Below are positions 53,393 through 60,830 of a stretch of DNA of 64,000 nucleotides, one piece after another. The position numbers were made by a program, and so were the translations under genes. This DNA is from Robertmurraya kyonggiensis (lineage in GTDB: Bacteria > Bacillota > Bacilli > Bacillales > Cytobacillaceae), in contig NZ_SWBM01000007.1 in NCBI RefSeq assembly GCF_005116465.1, positions 1 through 64,000 of the forward strand. The letters are read 5' to 3'. Each line of letters begins with the position of its first letter. Position 1 is the stretch's first letter. Below the pieces are notes generated by a model. That model ran no database searches, was not told the DNA's origin, and saw only the letters and a list, made by a program, of their open reading frames with translations.

Positions 53393-53912
53393 ATGCGGAC
53401 TCTATTTTCGGGGCTGCTATAATCAGTGTCTTCATGCACGCTTCATGCGGACTCTATTCTCCGGGTTGCTATAATCAGTGTCTTCATGAGCGCTTCATGC
53501 GGACTCTATTCTCCGGGTTGCTATAATCAGTGTCTTCATGAGCGCTTCATGCGGACTCTATTCTCGGGGCTGCTATAATCAGTGTCTTCATGAGCGCTTC
53601 ATGCGGACTCTATTCTCCGGGTTGCTATAATCAGTGTCTTCATGAGCGCTTCATGCGGACTCTATTCTCGGGGCTGCTATAATCAGTATCTTCATGCACG
53701 CTTCATGCGGACTCTATTCTCCGGGTTGCTATAATCAGTGTCTTCATGAGCGCTTCATGCGGACTCTATTCTCCGGGTTGCTATAATCAGTGTCTTCATG
53801 AGCGCTTCATGCGGACTCTATTCTCCGGGTTGCTATAATCAGTGTCTTCATGCACTCTCAATGTGGACTTTGTTCAACAGATTTCCCCAATTAGTGTCTT
53901 CATAAACGGCTC
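53393..53912. repeat. 52-bp tandem repeat, array C (10 units)
   Basis: Nine near-identical 52-bp units start every 52 bp from 53393 to 53809, plus a degenerate tenth at 53861; a partial unit is recognisable just before 53393. Core: ATGCGGACTCTATTCTCCGG, GTTGCTATAATCAG, TGTCTTCATGAGCGCTTC. Two variants at CTCCGGGTTG versus CTCGGGGCTG are interspersed. Reverse-complementing array A gives the same framework (ATGCGGAC, CTAT, AAT, TGTCTT, ATG, GCG). The unit ends form an inverted pair. Between convergent genes; no ORF. Confidence 0.92.
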
Positions 53913-53961
53913 ACATTCGAAAATCGTTCTAAAAAATCTACTATTTCATCCGCATTCAAAA

Positions 53962-54000
53962 AGAAAACCATTTAGATGTCATTCATCCAAATGGTTTTCT
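53962..54000 (-). terminator. nitroreductase gene terminator
   Basis: AGAAAACCATTTAGATG / CATCCAAATGGTTTTCT, long stem with one mismatch, then TTTTT on the minus strand. Confidence 0.9.
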
Positions 54001-54028
54001 CATTTCAGCTAAACTACTTAATAAATTT

Positions 54029-54703
54029 TTACACCCATTGCACGATATCTTCCATCTTCTTTCGCGTTTTTGGACGAGGGTCTCTTGCACGATAGCCAAA
54101 TGCAGCCATTACCGAAATGGCTAAATGACCATCTTCAGTTAGTCCTTCTTCCTCCAAAATCGCTTGAACTTTTTTAACATCAAAACCTTCAATCGGACAA
54201 GAATCAATTCCGATTTGAGCCGCTACCATCATCATATTTGCAAGCGGGATGTATGTTTGCTTACTCGCCCAGTCGAACATCGTTCTTTCGCTTTCAAGCA
54301 AATTCAGATCATCCTCCTGAAAGGCTTTGTAACGAACAAGCACTTGTTCAAAAATCTCTTTCGGAAACTGCTTCACATTCAGCATTTGATTCTTAACATA
54401 TTCACTATCGTATTTGGTATCCTTGATTGTTCTTGCAAGGATAAGTACAAAATGACTTGCAGTTGGTAATTGTCCTCGAGCACCCCACGAAACCTCTCGA
54501 AGCTTTTCTCTTAACTCCATATTTTGTACAATCAAAAACTTCCATGGCTCATAGCCAACAGAGCTCGGAGACAGTCGAGCCGCTTCTAATATAAACTGAA
54601 AATCCTCATCAGATATCTTCTTATTTGGATCAAATTCTTTCGTTGCATGTCTAAACTGTAATGCTTCTAAAATCGATTGCTTTGTCATTTCAATATTGCT
54701 CAA
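54029..54703 (-). CDS. NAD(P)H-dependent nitroreductase (YfkO-like)
   Basis: 224-residue FMN-dependent nitroreductase: FRHATKEFDPNKKISDEDFQFILEAARLSPSSVGYEPWKF at the N-terminus (landmark RLSPSSVGYEPW) and SCPIEGFDVKKVQAIL, FGYRARDPRPKTRK near the C-terminus. TTG start at 54703 with AAGGAGTG 7 nt upstream. Reduces nitro compounds and quinones; physiological substrate unknown. Confidence 0.88.
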   Translation of the reverse strand: MSNIEMTKQSILEALQFRHATKEFDPNKKISDEDFQFILEAARLSPSSVGYEPWKFLIVQNMELREKLREVSWGARGQLPTASHFVLILARTIKDTKYDSEYVKNQMLNVKQFPKEIFEQVLVRYKAFQEDDLNLLESERTMFDWASKQTYIPLANMMMVAAQIGIDSCPIEGFDVKKVQAILEEEGLTEDGHLAISVMAAFGYRARDPRPKTRKKMEDIVQWV

Positions 54704-54733
54704 TTTTTGACACTCCTTCTAGCTGATTCATAC

Positions 54734-54937
54734 TCAGAAGTTTGGATTATTACGCTTAAAGTTATACCGCGCTTTTTTGGTTCCTTCATCTAACTCGTCT
54801 CTAGAAGCTCGAAGCCTATTTTTCGAACCACCATATCCGATTTCTTCATTACCGTTCTCTAATCCCTTGAAAATTTCATCGGTAAAATCATTCACATGTA
54901 TTAGCCACCTCAATATAGGTTTACTTTTACCATCCAC
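54734..54937 (-). pseudogene. possible remnant of a short-chain dehydrogenase C-terminus
   Basis: 67 codons beginning MDGKSKPILRWL. The part IFKGLENGNEEIGYGGSKNRLRASRDELDE resembles the C-terminal segment of some SDR oxidoreductases, but no Rossmann-fold part is present and no proper ribosome binding site precedes it. The tail after DELDE looks frame-shifted. I consider it a gene fragment; a real small protein is possible. Confidence 0.35.
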
Positions 54938-54953
54938 AGATATCCTAAATTCC

Positions 54954-55025
54954 TGCTAGCAGCTGCTATCTTTTTGCTATCATTTTGCTAGCAGTTTGCT
55001 ATCAAGTTGCTAGCGTCTGCTAGCA
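54954..55025. repeat. 11-bp-period direct repeat TGCTA(G/T)C x7
   Basis: TGCTAGC or TGCTATC occurs at 54954, 54964, 54975, 54986, 54997, 55008 and 55019, i.e. at steps of 10, 11, 11, 11, 11, 11 bp. The last copies fall in the tetR stop codon region and the rest in its 3' flank. GCTAGC is itself palindromic. Confidence 0.88.
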
Positions 55026-55870
55026 TTGTTTTTCTCAATGTACTCCCACAGCATATACAACATTTCACGATATGGAGCTAAGGGTTCATGAGATTGCGAT
55101 AACGTCCTCCAGACACTTTCAATTAGTTGTAATCGTGGAGACTCATTCTTCATTTCTGCTAAAAGAAACTCTAGTAATTCAACCTTATCTTTCATCTTCG
55201 GATTCTGAATGAGCTTTTCGATTAGTTTCTTCAATTGAGGAGACAGTTCATTCTCCCCTCTTTCCAACCGCTCAAACGGGAATAAAACGGTACTCGATTG
55301 TTCTTGGTGCTGTATGATTAACCTTACTTGCTGCAAGGCATAGCGAATAATATCTTCGAGCGAATGGTTTTTTTGTGAAGTAAGTTTGGTAACTTGGAAA
55401 GAGTGTTGAAGAATTCCCAAAAAGATGACAGCCTGATCAAAAGCAATCTCTCTTAAGTCATCTCCGTATAAATCCATCAAACGGCCTGCGACCCATTGAA
55501 CCTCGCTCAAGTGTTGTTGGAACATAAATTCCCTCAGCTCTGGATCACTCATAAAGGAAGTCGTTGAAAAAAGAGCCATCAAATTATGTTTTTTATCTGT
55601 TTTTAACCGAATGGTAACTTGCTCAATAAAGAGCTCTTCATCGTCTGCCCTTCTCCCAAGAGACATTTCCTTTCGTTGCTGCTCACTTTCTTCCTTTGCA
55701 TACTCCAAAATCGCGATCAAGCACTCATTTTTCGAAATGAAATAATTGTAAAAAGTACCCTTTGCAATTTTCACTTCATCTAAAATATCTTGAATGGAGG
55801 TATGGACAAAGCCTTTTTCAATAAAAAGACGATGGGCTCCCTCAATGATTTGCTTCTTCTTTTTATTCAT
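55010..55870 (-). CDS. TetR/AcrR family regulator
   Basis: 286 residues, long for the family. The HTH is FIEKGFVHTSIQDILDEVKIAKGTFYNYFISKNECL (landmark AKGTFYNYF); the ligand domain follows to about residue 200 and an extra helical C-terminal part of about 80 residues is rich in Glu/Leu. Divergent from the MFS exporter, which it probably represses. GGAGG sits 4-5 nt from ATG. Its last codons run into an 11-bp-period repeat. Confidence 0.88.
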   Translation of the reverse strand: MNKKKKQIIEGAHRLFIEKGFVHTSIQDILDEVKIAKGTFYNYFISKNECLIAILEYAKEESEQQRKEMSLGRRADDEELFIEQVTIRLKTDKKHNLMALFSTTSFMSDPELREFMFQQHLSEVQWVAGRLMDLYGDDLREIAFDQAVIFLGILQHSFQVTKLTSQKNHSLEDIIRYALQQVRLIIQHQEQSSTVLFPFERLERGENELSPQLKKLIEKLIQNPKMKDKVELLEFLLAEMKNESPRLQLIESVWRTLSQSHEPLAPYREMLYMLWEYIEKNNASRR

Positions 55871-55882
55871 AATTCCTCCAGC

Positions 55883-55952
55883 TAGACCACTAGTATAAAA
55901 ATTGATTACAGATTTAAATTATTGTTAATAATCTCAATTATAGACTAGTAGG
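55883..55952. promoter_or_regulatory. TetR operator pair between tetR and the MFS gene
   Basis: TAGACCACTAGTATA (55883-55897) and TATAGACTAGTAGG (55939-55952) share AGAC..CTAGTA. This resembles the LmrA/YxaF-type box (TAGACCNNTNNNTCTA pattern). The MFS promoter -10 TATAAT follows at 55981-55986. Confidence 0.6.
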
Positions 55953-56029
55953 AAAAAGATTGTATATTGTAGACTTCAAGTATAATATGGAAAAGTGATT
56001 CTAATATAAAGAAAGTAGGAATGATATAG

Positions 56030-57523
56030 ATGGTAGAAAAACAAGAACAAAAACCACCTTATGGCATGATTGCCATCCTTTTTATCGGTGCCTTTGTTGC
56101 CATTCTCAATGAAACGTTATTGAATATTGCTCTTCCAACGATCATGGTAGAGTTTGAGGTGGACGCAACTTCCGTACAATGGTTAACAAACGGATACATG
56201 CTTATCAACGGAATTCTAATTCCCGCAAGTGCCTTCTTTATTCAAAGATTTAAGAATAAGAGTCTTTTCTTAACAGCTATGGCCTTATTTACAGTTGGTA
56301 CATTGTTGGCAAGTCTTGCTCCAAACTTTAATGTTTTACTTCTTGCTCGCTTGATTCAAGCGGCTGGGTCAGCCGTTATGATGCCATTATTAATGAATGT
56401 CATGCTTACAGCATTTCCGATTGAAAAAAGAGGAGCTGCAATGGGGATATTTGGCCTTGTAATGGTCGTTGCCCCTGCAATAGGACCAACACTTTCAGGT
56501 TGGATCATAGAGCATTACAGCTGGAGAACACTTTTTACTATCGTTCTTCCATTTGCCGTTCTTACATTATTACTCGGTATTTTCAAATTAAAAAATCTTA
56601 CACCTCAGCGTGCCATCAAATTAGATATACTGTCTCTAATATTATCTAGCTTAGCTTTCGGAGGATTGCTCTATGGGTTTAGTTCAGCAGGAGACAAAGG
56701 CTGGGATAGTCCAGAGGTTTATGGCACGATTTTTGTTGGTGTCATTAGTTTAGTGGCATTAATCTTACGCCAGTTGCGTATGGATGACCCGATGCTAGAG
56801 TTTCGCATTTTCAAATACCCCATGTTTGCTTTATCTTCTGCGATTTCGATCGTGATTTCGATCGCGATGTTTTCATCGATGATCTTAATTCCAATCTACA
56901 TCCAAACGATTCGAGGAATTTCACCGTTTGAATCTGGATTGCTAATGCTACCGGGAGCGCTTGTAATGGGAATCATGTCTCCCATTACCGGAAAGCTATT
57001 TGATAAATACGGTGCAAGAATCTTAGCTGTTATTGGACTGACAATTGTTGTTGCAACAACTTTCTATTTTACGCAACTTGATATGGAAACTTCTTATACA
57101 ACGATTATGATCTTATTCGCTATCCGCTTCTTCGGTATGTCGATGACAATGATGCCTGTTATGACAAACGGATTAAATCAGTTACCGATGAAGGATAATC
57201 CTCATGGAACTGCATTGAATAATACGTTACAACAAGTATCTGGAGCAATCGGTTCTGCCCTTCTGATTACGATTATGAATAATCGTACGGAGTCGAAAGC
57301 GAAGGAATTAGCAGCTGATGCTATGGCTAAGATGGATCCGTCAGCCGTCCCTAATGAGCATGCAGCGGCTCAAATGCAAACAGAGATCTTAAATCAAGCA
57401 ATGCTAAACGGAATTAATTACTCTTTCTTAATCTCAGCATTCATCGCTCTCTTAGCTTTAGTATTAGCTTTTTTCATCAAGCGTGCTCTACCTGCAAAGG
57501 AAGAAACGAAATCAGAAGCATAA
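56030..57523 (+). CDS. MFS multidrug exporter (DHA2, EmrB/QacA/LmrB type)
   Basis: 497 residues with 14 transmembrane segments. Landmarks: LNETLLNIALPTIMVEF (TM1), LLLARLIQAAGSAVMMPLLMNVML, the antiporter motif GPTLSGWIIEHYSWRTLF (motif C) and NGLNQLPMKDNPHGTALNNTLQQVSGAIGSAL. Proton-driven drug efflux, like LmrB. Controlled by the divergent TetR. Confidence 0.9.
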   Translation: MVEKQEQKPPYGMIAILFIGAFVAILNETLLNIALPTIMVEFEVDATSVQWLTNGYMLINGILIPASAFFIQRFKNKSLFLTAMALFTVGTLLASLAPNFNVLLLARLIQAAGSAVMMPLLMNVMLTAFPIEKRGAAMGIFGLVMVVAPAIGPTLSGWIIEHYSWRTLFTIVLPFAVLTLLLGIFKLKNLTPQRAIKLDILSLILSSLAFGGLLYGFSSAGDKGWDSPEVYGTIFVGVISLVALILRQLRMDDPMLEFRIFKYPMFALSSAISIVISIAMFSSMILIPIYIQTIRGISPFESGLLMLPGALVMGIMSPITGKLFDKYGARILAVIGLTIVVATTFYFTQLDMETSYTTIMILFAIRFFGMSMTMMPVMTNGLNQLPMKDNPHGTALNNTLQQVSGAIGSALLITIMNNRTESKAKELAADAMAKMDPSAVPNEHAAAQMQTEILNQAMLNGINYSFLISAFIALLALVLAFFIKRALPAKEETKSEA

Positions 57524-57561
57524 AAAATAGGAGCACATCCAAATGGGTGTGCTCCTATTTT
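57524..57561. terminator. bidirectional terminator
   Basis: AAAATAGGAGCACATCC / GGGTGTGCTCCTATTTT, loop AAAT, between convergent MFS and prsA genes. Confidence 0.93.
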
Positions 57562-57566
57562 CATAC

Positions 57567-58445
57567 TTAAGCATTTAATAAACTTTCAGCCTTATACTCT
57601 TCCATCTTTTCGCTTAACCATGTTGAATATTCTGTCTGAGCTTTCGTATCGAAAATAGCATCTTTAACTTCATCTTTTACATCTTCGTAGACAGCATCTT
57701 TTGCTTCCTTCTTATCGACTACTTTAATAATGTGATAGCCATGTTCACTTTTTACCGGTTCACTAATCTCACCAATTTCCATAGAGAATGCAGCCTCTTC
57801 AAATTCAGCTACCATTTCTCCTTTACCAAAATAGCCAAGGTCTCCACCTGATTCACTTGAAGAATCTGTTGAATACTCCTTCGCTAAGTCAGCAAAATCT
57901 TCGCCCGCATCAAGCTTTTCTTTGACTTCCTTAGCAGTTTCCTCATCTTCTACTAAAATGTGACTAGCTTGTACCTGCTCAGCTTGAGCATATTGTGCCT
58001 TATTTTCTTCAAAATAAGTTTTCATTTCTTCGTCTGTAATTTCAATTCTATCTTCTAACAATTTGTTTGTCGCGACATTTCTCTTAATATCTTCTTTAAC
58101 ATCTGCCAATTTCACACCACTAGACTCAAGAACACTATTAAACGCTTCTTCCCCACCGTAGTATTCTTGGTACTCTGCTAATTCTTTTTCAATTTCTTTA
58201 TCCGTTACCTTGATGTCGTTCTTTTTAATTTCTTTTTCCACAATCTTTTGAGCAAGTAATGAATTCACACCATCCGCGCCATATTGAGTAACGAGTAATT
58301 CATGAAGCTCGTCCATCCCAATTTTTTCTCCATCGATAGTTGCCGCATATCCTTCTTTATTTAAAGAAAAGACTAAAGCTCCTATTAAAAGAATAATGAC
58401 GAGCCCCATCGATCCTATAATCCAAAACAGTTTATTTTTTGCCAT
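57567..58445 (-). CDS. prsA: PrsA-like peptidyl-prolyl isomerase (foldase)
   Basis: Extracytoplasmic folding factor for secreted proteins. 292 residues: N-terminal hydrophobic segment [19 protein letters not shown], SurA_N-like region, and a parvulin domain at about 150-240 ([53 protein letters not shown]). Unlike typical Bacillus PrsA there is no lipobox cysteine after the hydrophobic segment, so the protein is probably anchored by an uncleaved helix. Confidence 0.88.
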   Translation of the reverse strand: MAKNKLFWIIGSMGLVIILLIGALVFSLNKEGYAATIDGEKIGMDELHELLVTQYGADGVNSLLAQKIVEKEIKKNDIKVTDKEIEKELAEYQEYYGGEEAFNSVLESSGVKLADVKEDIKRNVATNKLLEDRIEITDEEMKTYFEENKAQYAQAEQVQASHILVEDEETAKEVKEKLDAGEDFADLAKEYSTDSSSESGGDLGYFGKGEMVAEFEEAAFSMEIGEISEPVKSEHGYHIIKVVDKKEAKDAVYEDVKDEVKDAIFDTKAQTEYSTWLSEKMEEYKAESLLNA

Positions 58446-58556
58446 ATCAATTCCCCTTTATCGATAATCTAGGTTATTTCTTAACTATACAGCGTAAATA
58501 TGACAAAAGTATGTCTAACTACAATTTTTTATAAAAAAGGACTGTCTTTTTCACCT

Positions 58557-58705
58557 TATTGTTAAAATCCTAAGGCCGATTTTAACGTAGAAATAGCTAA
58601 TTTGTGCCTATTAATTAGATTTGCAGGCTCTTTTCTACTTGGCTTTATAGCTTTCGTTACAATCTTTATTTTAAACGTTACAAAGTTTGAGAAAAGAGCT
58701 TTAAA
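58557..58705. repeat. dispersed intergenic element (copy 2, inverted)
   Basis: Reverse-complement counterpart of 17422-17592, same arrangement: GTTAAAATC / GATTTTAAC hairpin at one end, GCTCTTTTCT / AGAAAAGAGC pair enclosing the other half. Lies between prsA and the glucosidase terminator. Confidence 0.75.
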
Positions 58706-58731
58706 AAAACGCTTTGTCCGTAGACAAAGCG
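58703..58731 (-). terminator. glucosidase gene terminator
   Basis: CGCTTTGTC / GACAAAGCG stem with a TACG loop followed by seven T on the minus strand. Confidence 0.92.
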
Positions 58732-58735
58732 CTCA

Positions 58736-60397
58736 CTAAAATTTATAGATTCTCGCTTCATAAGGTCCTAATTCCAACGTGTCCACGTCGCTATGGTCGG
58801 TCACTTCAAGATTTGCTAATAGCAAGTTCTCTCTTCGGTAAGTAACACCCTTTACCTTGCCCACCACAACAGCCTCTTCCGTTAAATTGCTCAGAACAAT
58901 AATCTTCTCCGCACCATACGTACGTGTATATGCATAAAGAGACGGATGATTTTTTAACACCAAATCATAAGTTCCATATACAAGCGTCTCATGATTTTTT
59001 CGCAAACGAATCATATTCTTATAATAGCTAAGGATTGATTTCGGATCCTTTTGTTGCTGCTCTACATTAATTTCTTTGTAGTTCGGATTGATTCCTAACC
59101 ACGCTTCACCTGTAGTAAATCCAGCGTTTTCTTCAGCAGACCATTGCATCGGTGTGCGGGAATTATCACGGCTCGTTGCCCAAATCACTTCCATAATCTC
59201 ATCATGAGACTTTCCTTGAGCTAATAAATCAACGTATAACCCTTTCGTCGAAACATCATTATAATCCTCAAGCGTTGGAAACTTCACATTGGTCATGCCG
59301 ATTTCCTGCCCTTGGTAAATAAACGGTGTTCCTTGCATGAAAAAGTACATGGTTGCTAAGGTAGTCGCACTTTCGCGCCAATACGGACCATCATTTCCCC
59401 AAGTCGATACACTACGTGCCTTATCATGATTTTCGATAAACAACGCGTTCCAACCACTTTTTTCTAGTGTTTTTTGCCAGCGAGTCAATACTTTTTTCAG
59501 CTTTAGAATGTCGAGTTGTTTCGTTTCAGAATCCCATAAGCCTAGATGCTCAAATTGAAAAATCATATTGAATTTGCCCTGTTTTTCATCAACCCACTCG
59601 TGAATTCCATCGGTCCCTACACCATTTGCTTCAGCAACCGTCATAATATCATATTTCGCAAAGGTTTCATTTTTCAATTCTTCTAAGAATGGAAGAATCC
59701 CAGGAACATTCATATACTTTTTCCAGGCTGGCTCAAAAATTTCACCCTTTTTCTTACGCATATTGGTAAAAGTTTGATCCTTTTTTATATGGCTAATGGC
59801 ATCCACGCGGAATCCATCGACACCTTTGTCGAGCCACCAGTTTACCATTTGATAAAGAGCATCTCTTACTTCTTTATTCTCCCAGTTGAGATCTGGTTGT
59901 TTTTTCGAAAAAATGTGAAGGTAGTATTGGCCCGTCTTTACATCTAACTGCCAAGCAGATCCTCCGAAAATACTTCCCCAATTATTTGGTTCTTGGCCGT
60001 TTTTCCCATCTCGCCAAATATACCAATCTCTTTTTTCACTCTCTTTTTCAGAGCGCGATTCAATAAACCATTGATGCTCATCACTTGTATGATTAATGAC
60101 CAAATCAATAATCAGCTTCATCCCGCGATTGTGAACCTCTTGTAAAAGTTCATCAAAGTCTGCCATCGTTCCGAAGTCTTCCATAATGTCTTGATAATCA
60201 CTAATATCATAGCCATTATCATCATTCGGAGACTTGTACATCGGACAAATCCAAATAACATCAATTCCAAGATCTTGAATATAATCTAATTTCGAAAGCA
60301 GCCCTCTTAAATCCCCAATTCCATCACCATTTGAATCCTGAAAACTGCGGGGATAGACCTGATAAGCAACAGCCTCTTTCCACCATATTTTCTGCAT
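58736..60397 (-). CDS. malL: GH13 oligo-1,6-glucosidase / alpha-glucosidase
   Basis: 553-residue glycoside hydrolase family 13 enzyme of the MalL/TreA group. WWKEAVAYQVYPRSFQDSNGDGIGDLRGL is the classic N-terminus (landmark YPRSFQDSNGDGIGDL); catalytic Asp in GFRVDAISH, catalytic Glu in TVAEANG, and FIENHDKARS with the third acid. GMTNVKF... follows. The calcium-binding DSNGDGIGD favours oligo-1,6-glucosidase. Upstream (60735-60772) is a promoter with a cre-type box. Hydrolyses isomaltose-type oligosaccharides. Confidence 0.9.
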   Translation of the reverse strand: MQKIWWKEAVAYQVYPRSFQDSNGDGIGDLRGLLSKLDYIQDLGIDVIWICPMYKSPNDDNGYDISDYQDIMEDFGTMADFDELLQEVHNRGMKLIIDLVINHTSDEHQWFIESRSEKESEKRDWYIWRDGKNGQEPNNWGSIFGGSAWQLDVKTGQYYLHIFSKKQPDLNWENKEVRDALYQMVNWWLDKGVDGFRVDAISHIKKDQTFTNMRKKKGEIFEPAWKKYMNVPGILPFLEELKNETFAKYDIMTVAEANGVGTDGIHEWVDEKQGKFNMIFQFEHLGLWDSETKQLDILKLKKVLTRWQKTLEKSGWNALFIENHDKARSVSTWGNDGPYWRESATTLATMYFFMQGTPFIYQGQEIGMTNVKFPTLEDYNDVSTKGLYVDLLAQGKSHDEIMEVIWATSRDNSRTPMQWSAEENAGFTTGEAWLGINPNYKEINVEQQQKDPKSILSYYKNMIRLRKNHETLVYGTYDLVLKNHPSLYAYTRTYGAEKIIVLSNLTEEAVVVGKVKGVTYRRENLLLANLEVTDHSDVDTLELGPYEARIYKF

Positions 60398-60734
60398 ATT
60401 TTCCCTCTTTTTCTATCTGGTGTTCATCTCCAGATGTCTTATTTTTCTGCATGATTCCCATTTTATGAGAGGCGTTGGCACAAAATGATACTTCCGCTAC
60501 CACTGTATTTCTAATTAAAAGTTCGTAGCTTCTATAGACTGAAGTTAAAGATGTTTTTACATATTCCGATAATTTTTTGAAGAATCCGCATCGGAAAACA
60601 CCTCTAAACAAGCTTTGAAATAATCACTGCAGGGCTTCCGTTTGAATCCATGAATGAAACTTCTCGAAAAAAATTGAAATACTACACTATGTGGCCGACA
60701 ACTTTTTAAAAGCCAGTGAGCCCCTCTTACCTCT
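60398..60734. other. long 5' leader of malL without recognisable gene
   Basis: About 330 bp between the inferred malL promoter and its start. A 95-codon minus-strand frame overlapping malL has no family features and no ribosome binding site. No terminator or known RNA was seen. It could be an untranslated leader or the remains of a lost upstream gene of a maltose operon. Confidence 0.35.
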
Positions 60735-60772
60735 ATTCTAATTTTTCTTTATCATTTATGCAAGCGTTTGCA
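60735..60772 (-). promoter_or_regulatory. promoter with cre-type palindrome upstream of malL
   Basis: TTGCAT (60758-60763), 17-nt spacer, TAGAAT (60735-60740) on the minus strand; TGCAAGCGTTTGCA (60759-60772), a perfect 14-bp palindrome matching the CcpA consensus, covers the -35. A LacI-family sugar repressor could use the same site. Confidence 0.75.
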
Positions 60773-60789
60773 CTAATCTTTTCTTATAC

Positions 60790-60821
60790 AAAAAAGGCAC
60801 CCCCGTTATTTTGGAAGCGCC
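60790..60821 (-). terminator. DUF4173 gene terminator
   Basis: Minus-strand GGCGCTTCC / GGGGGTGCC (nine pairs, three G-U) followed by TTTTTT. Confidence 0.8.
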
Positions 60822-60830
60822 TCAACAAAA

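Noticed and set aside
53393-53912. CRISPR array
   Set aside because: The 52-bp units are directly joined without unique spacers, and no cas genes are in the window.
60324-60611. minus-strand ORF upstream of malL
   Set aside because: Overlaps malL, lacks a ribosome binding site and shows no recognisable domain.
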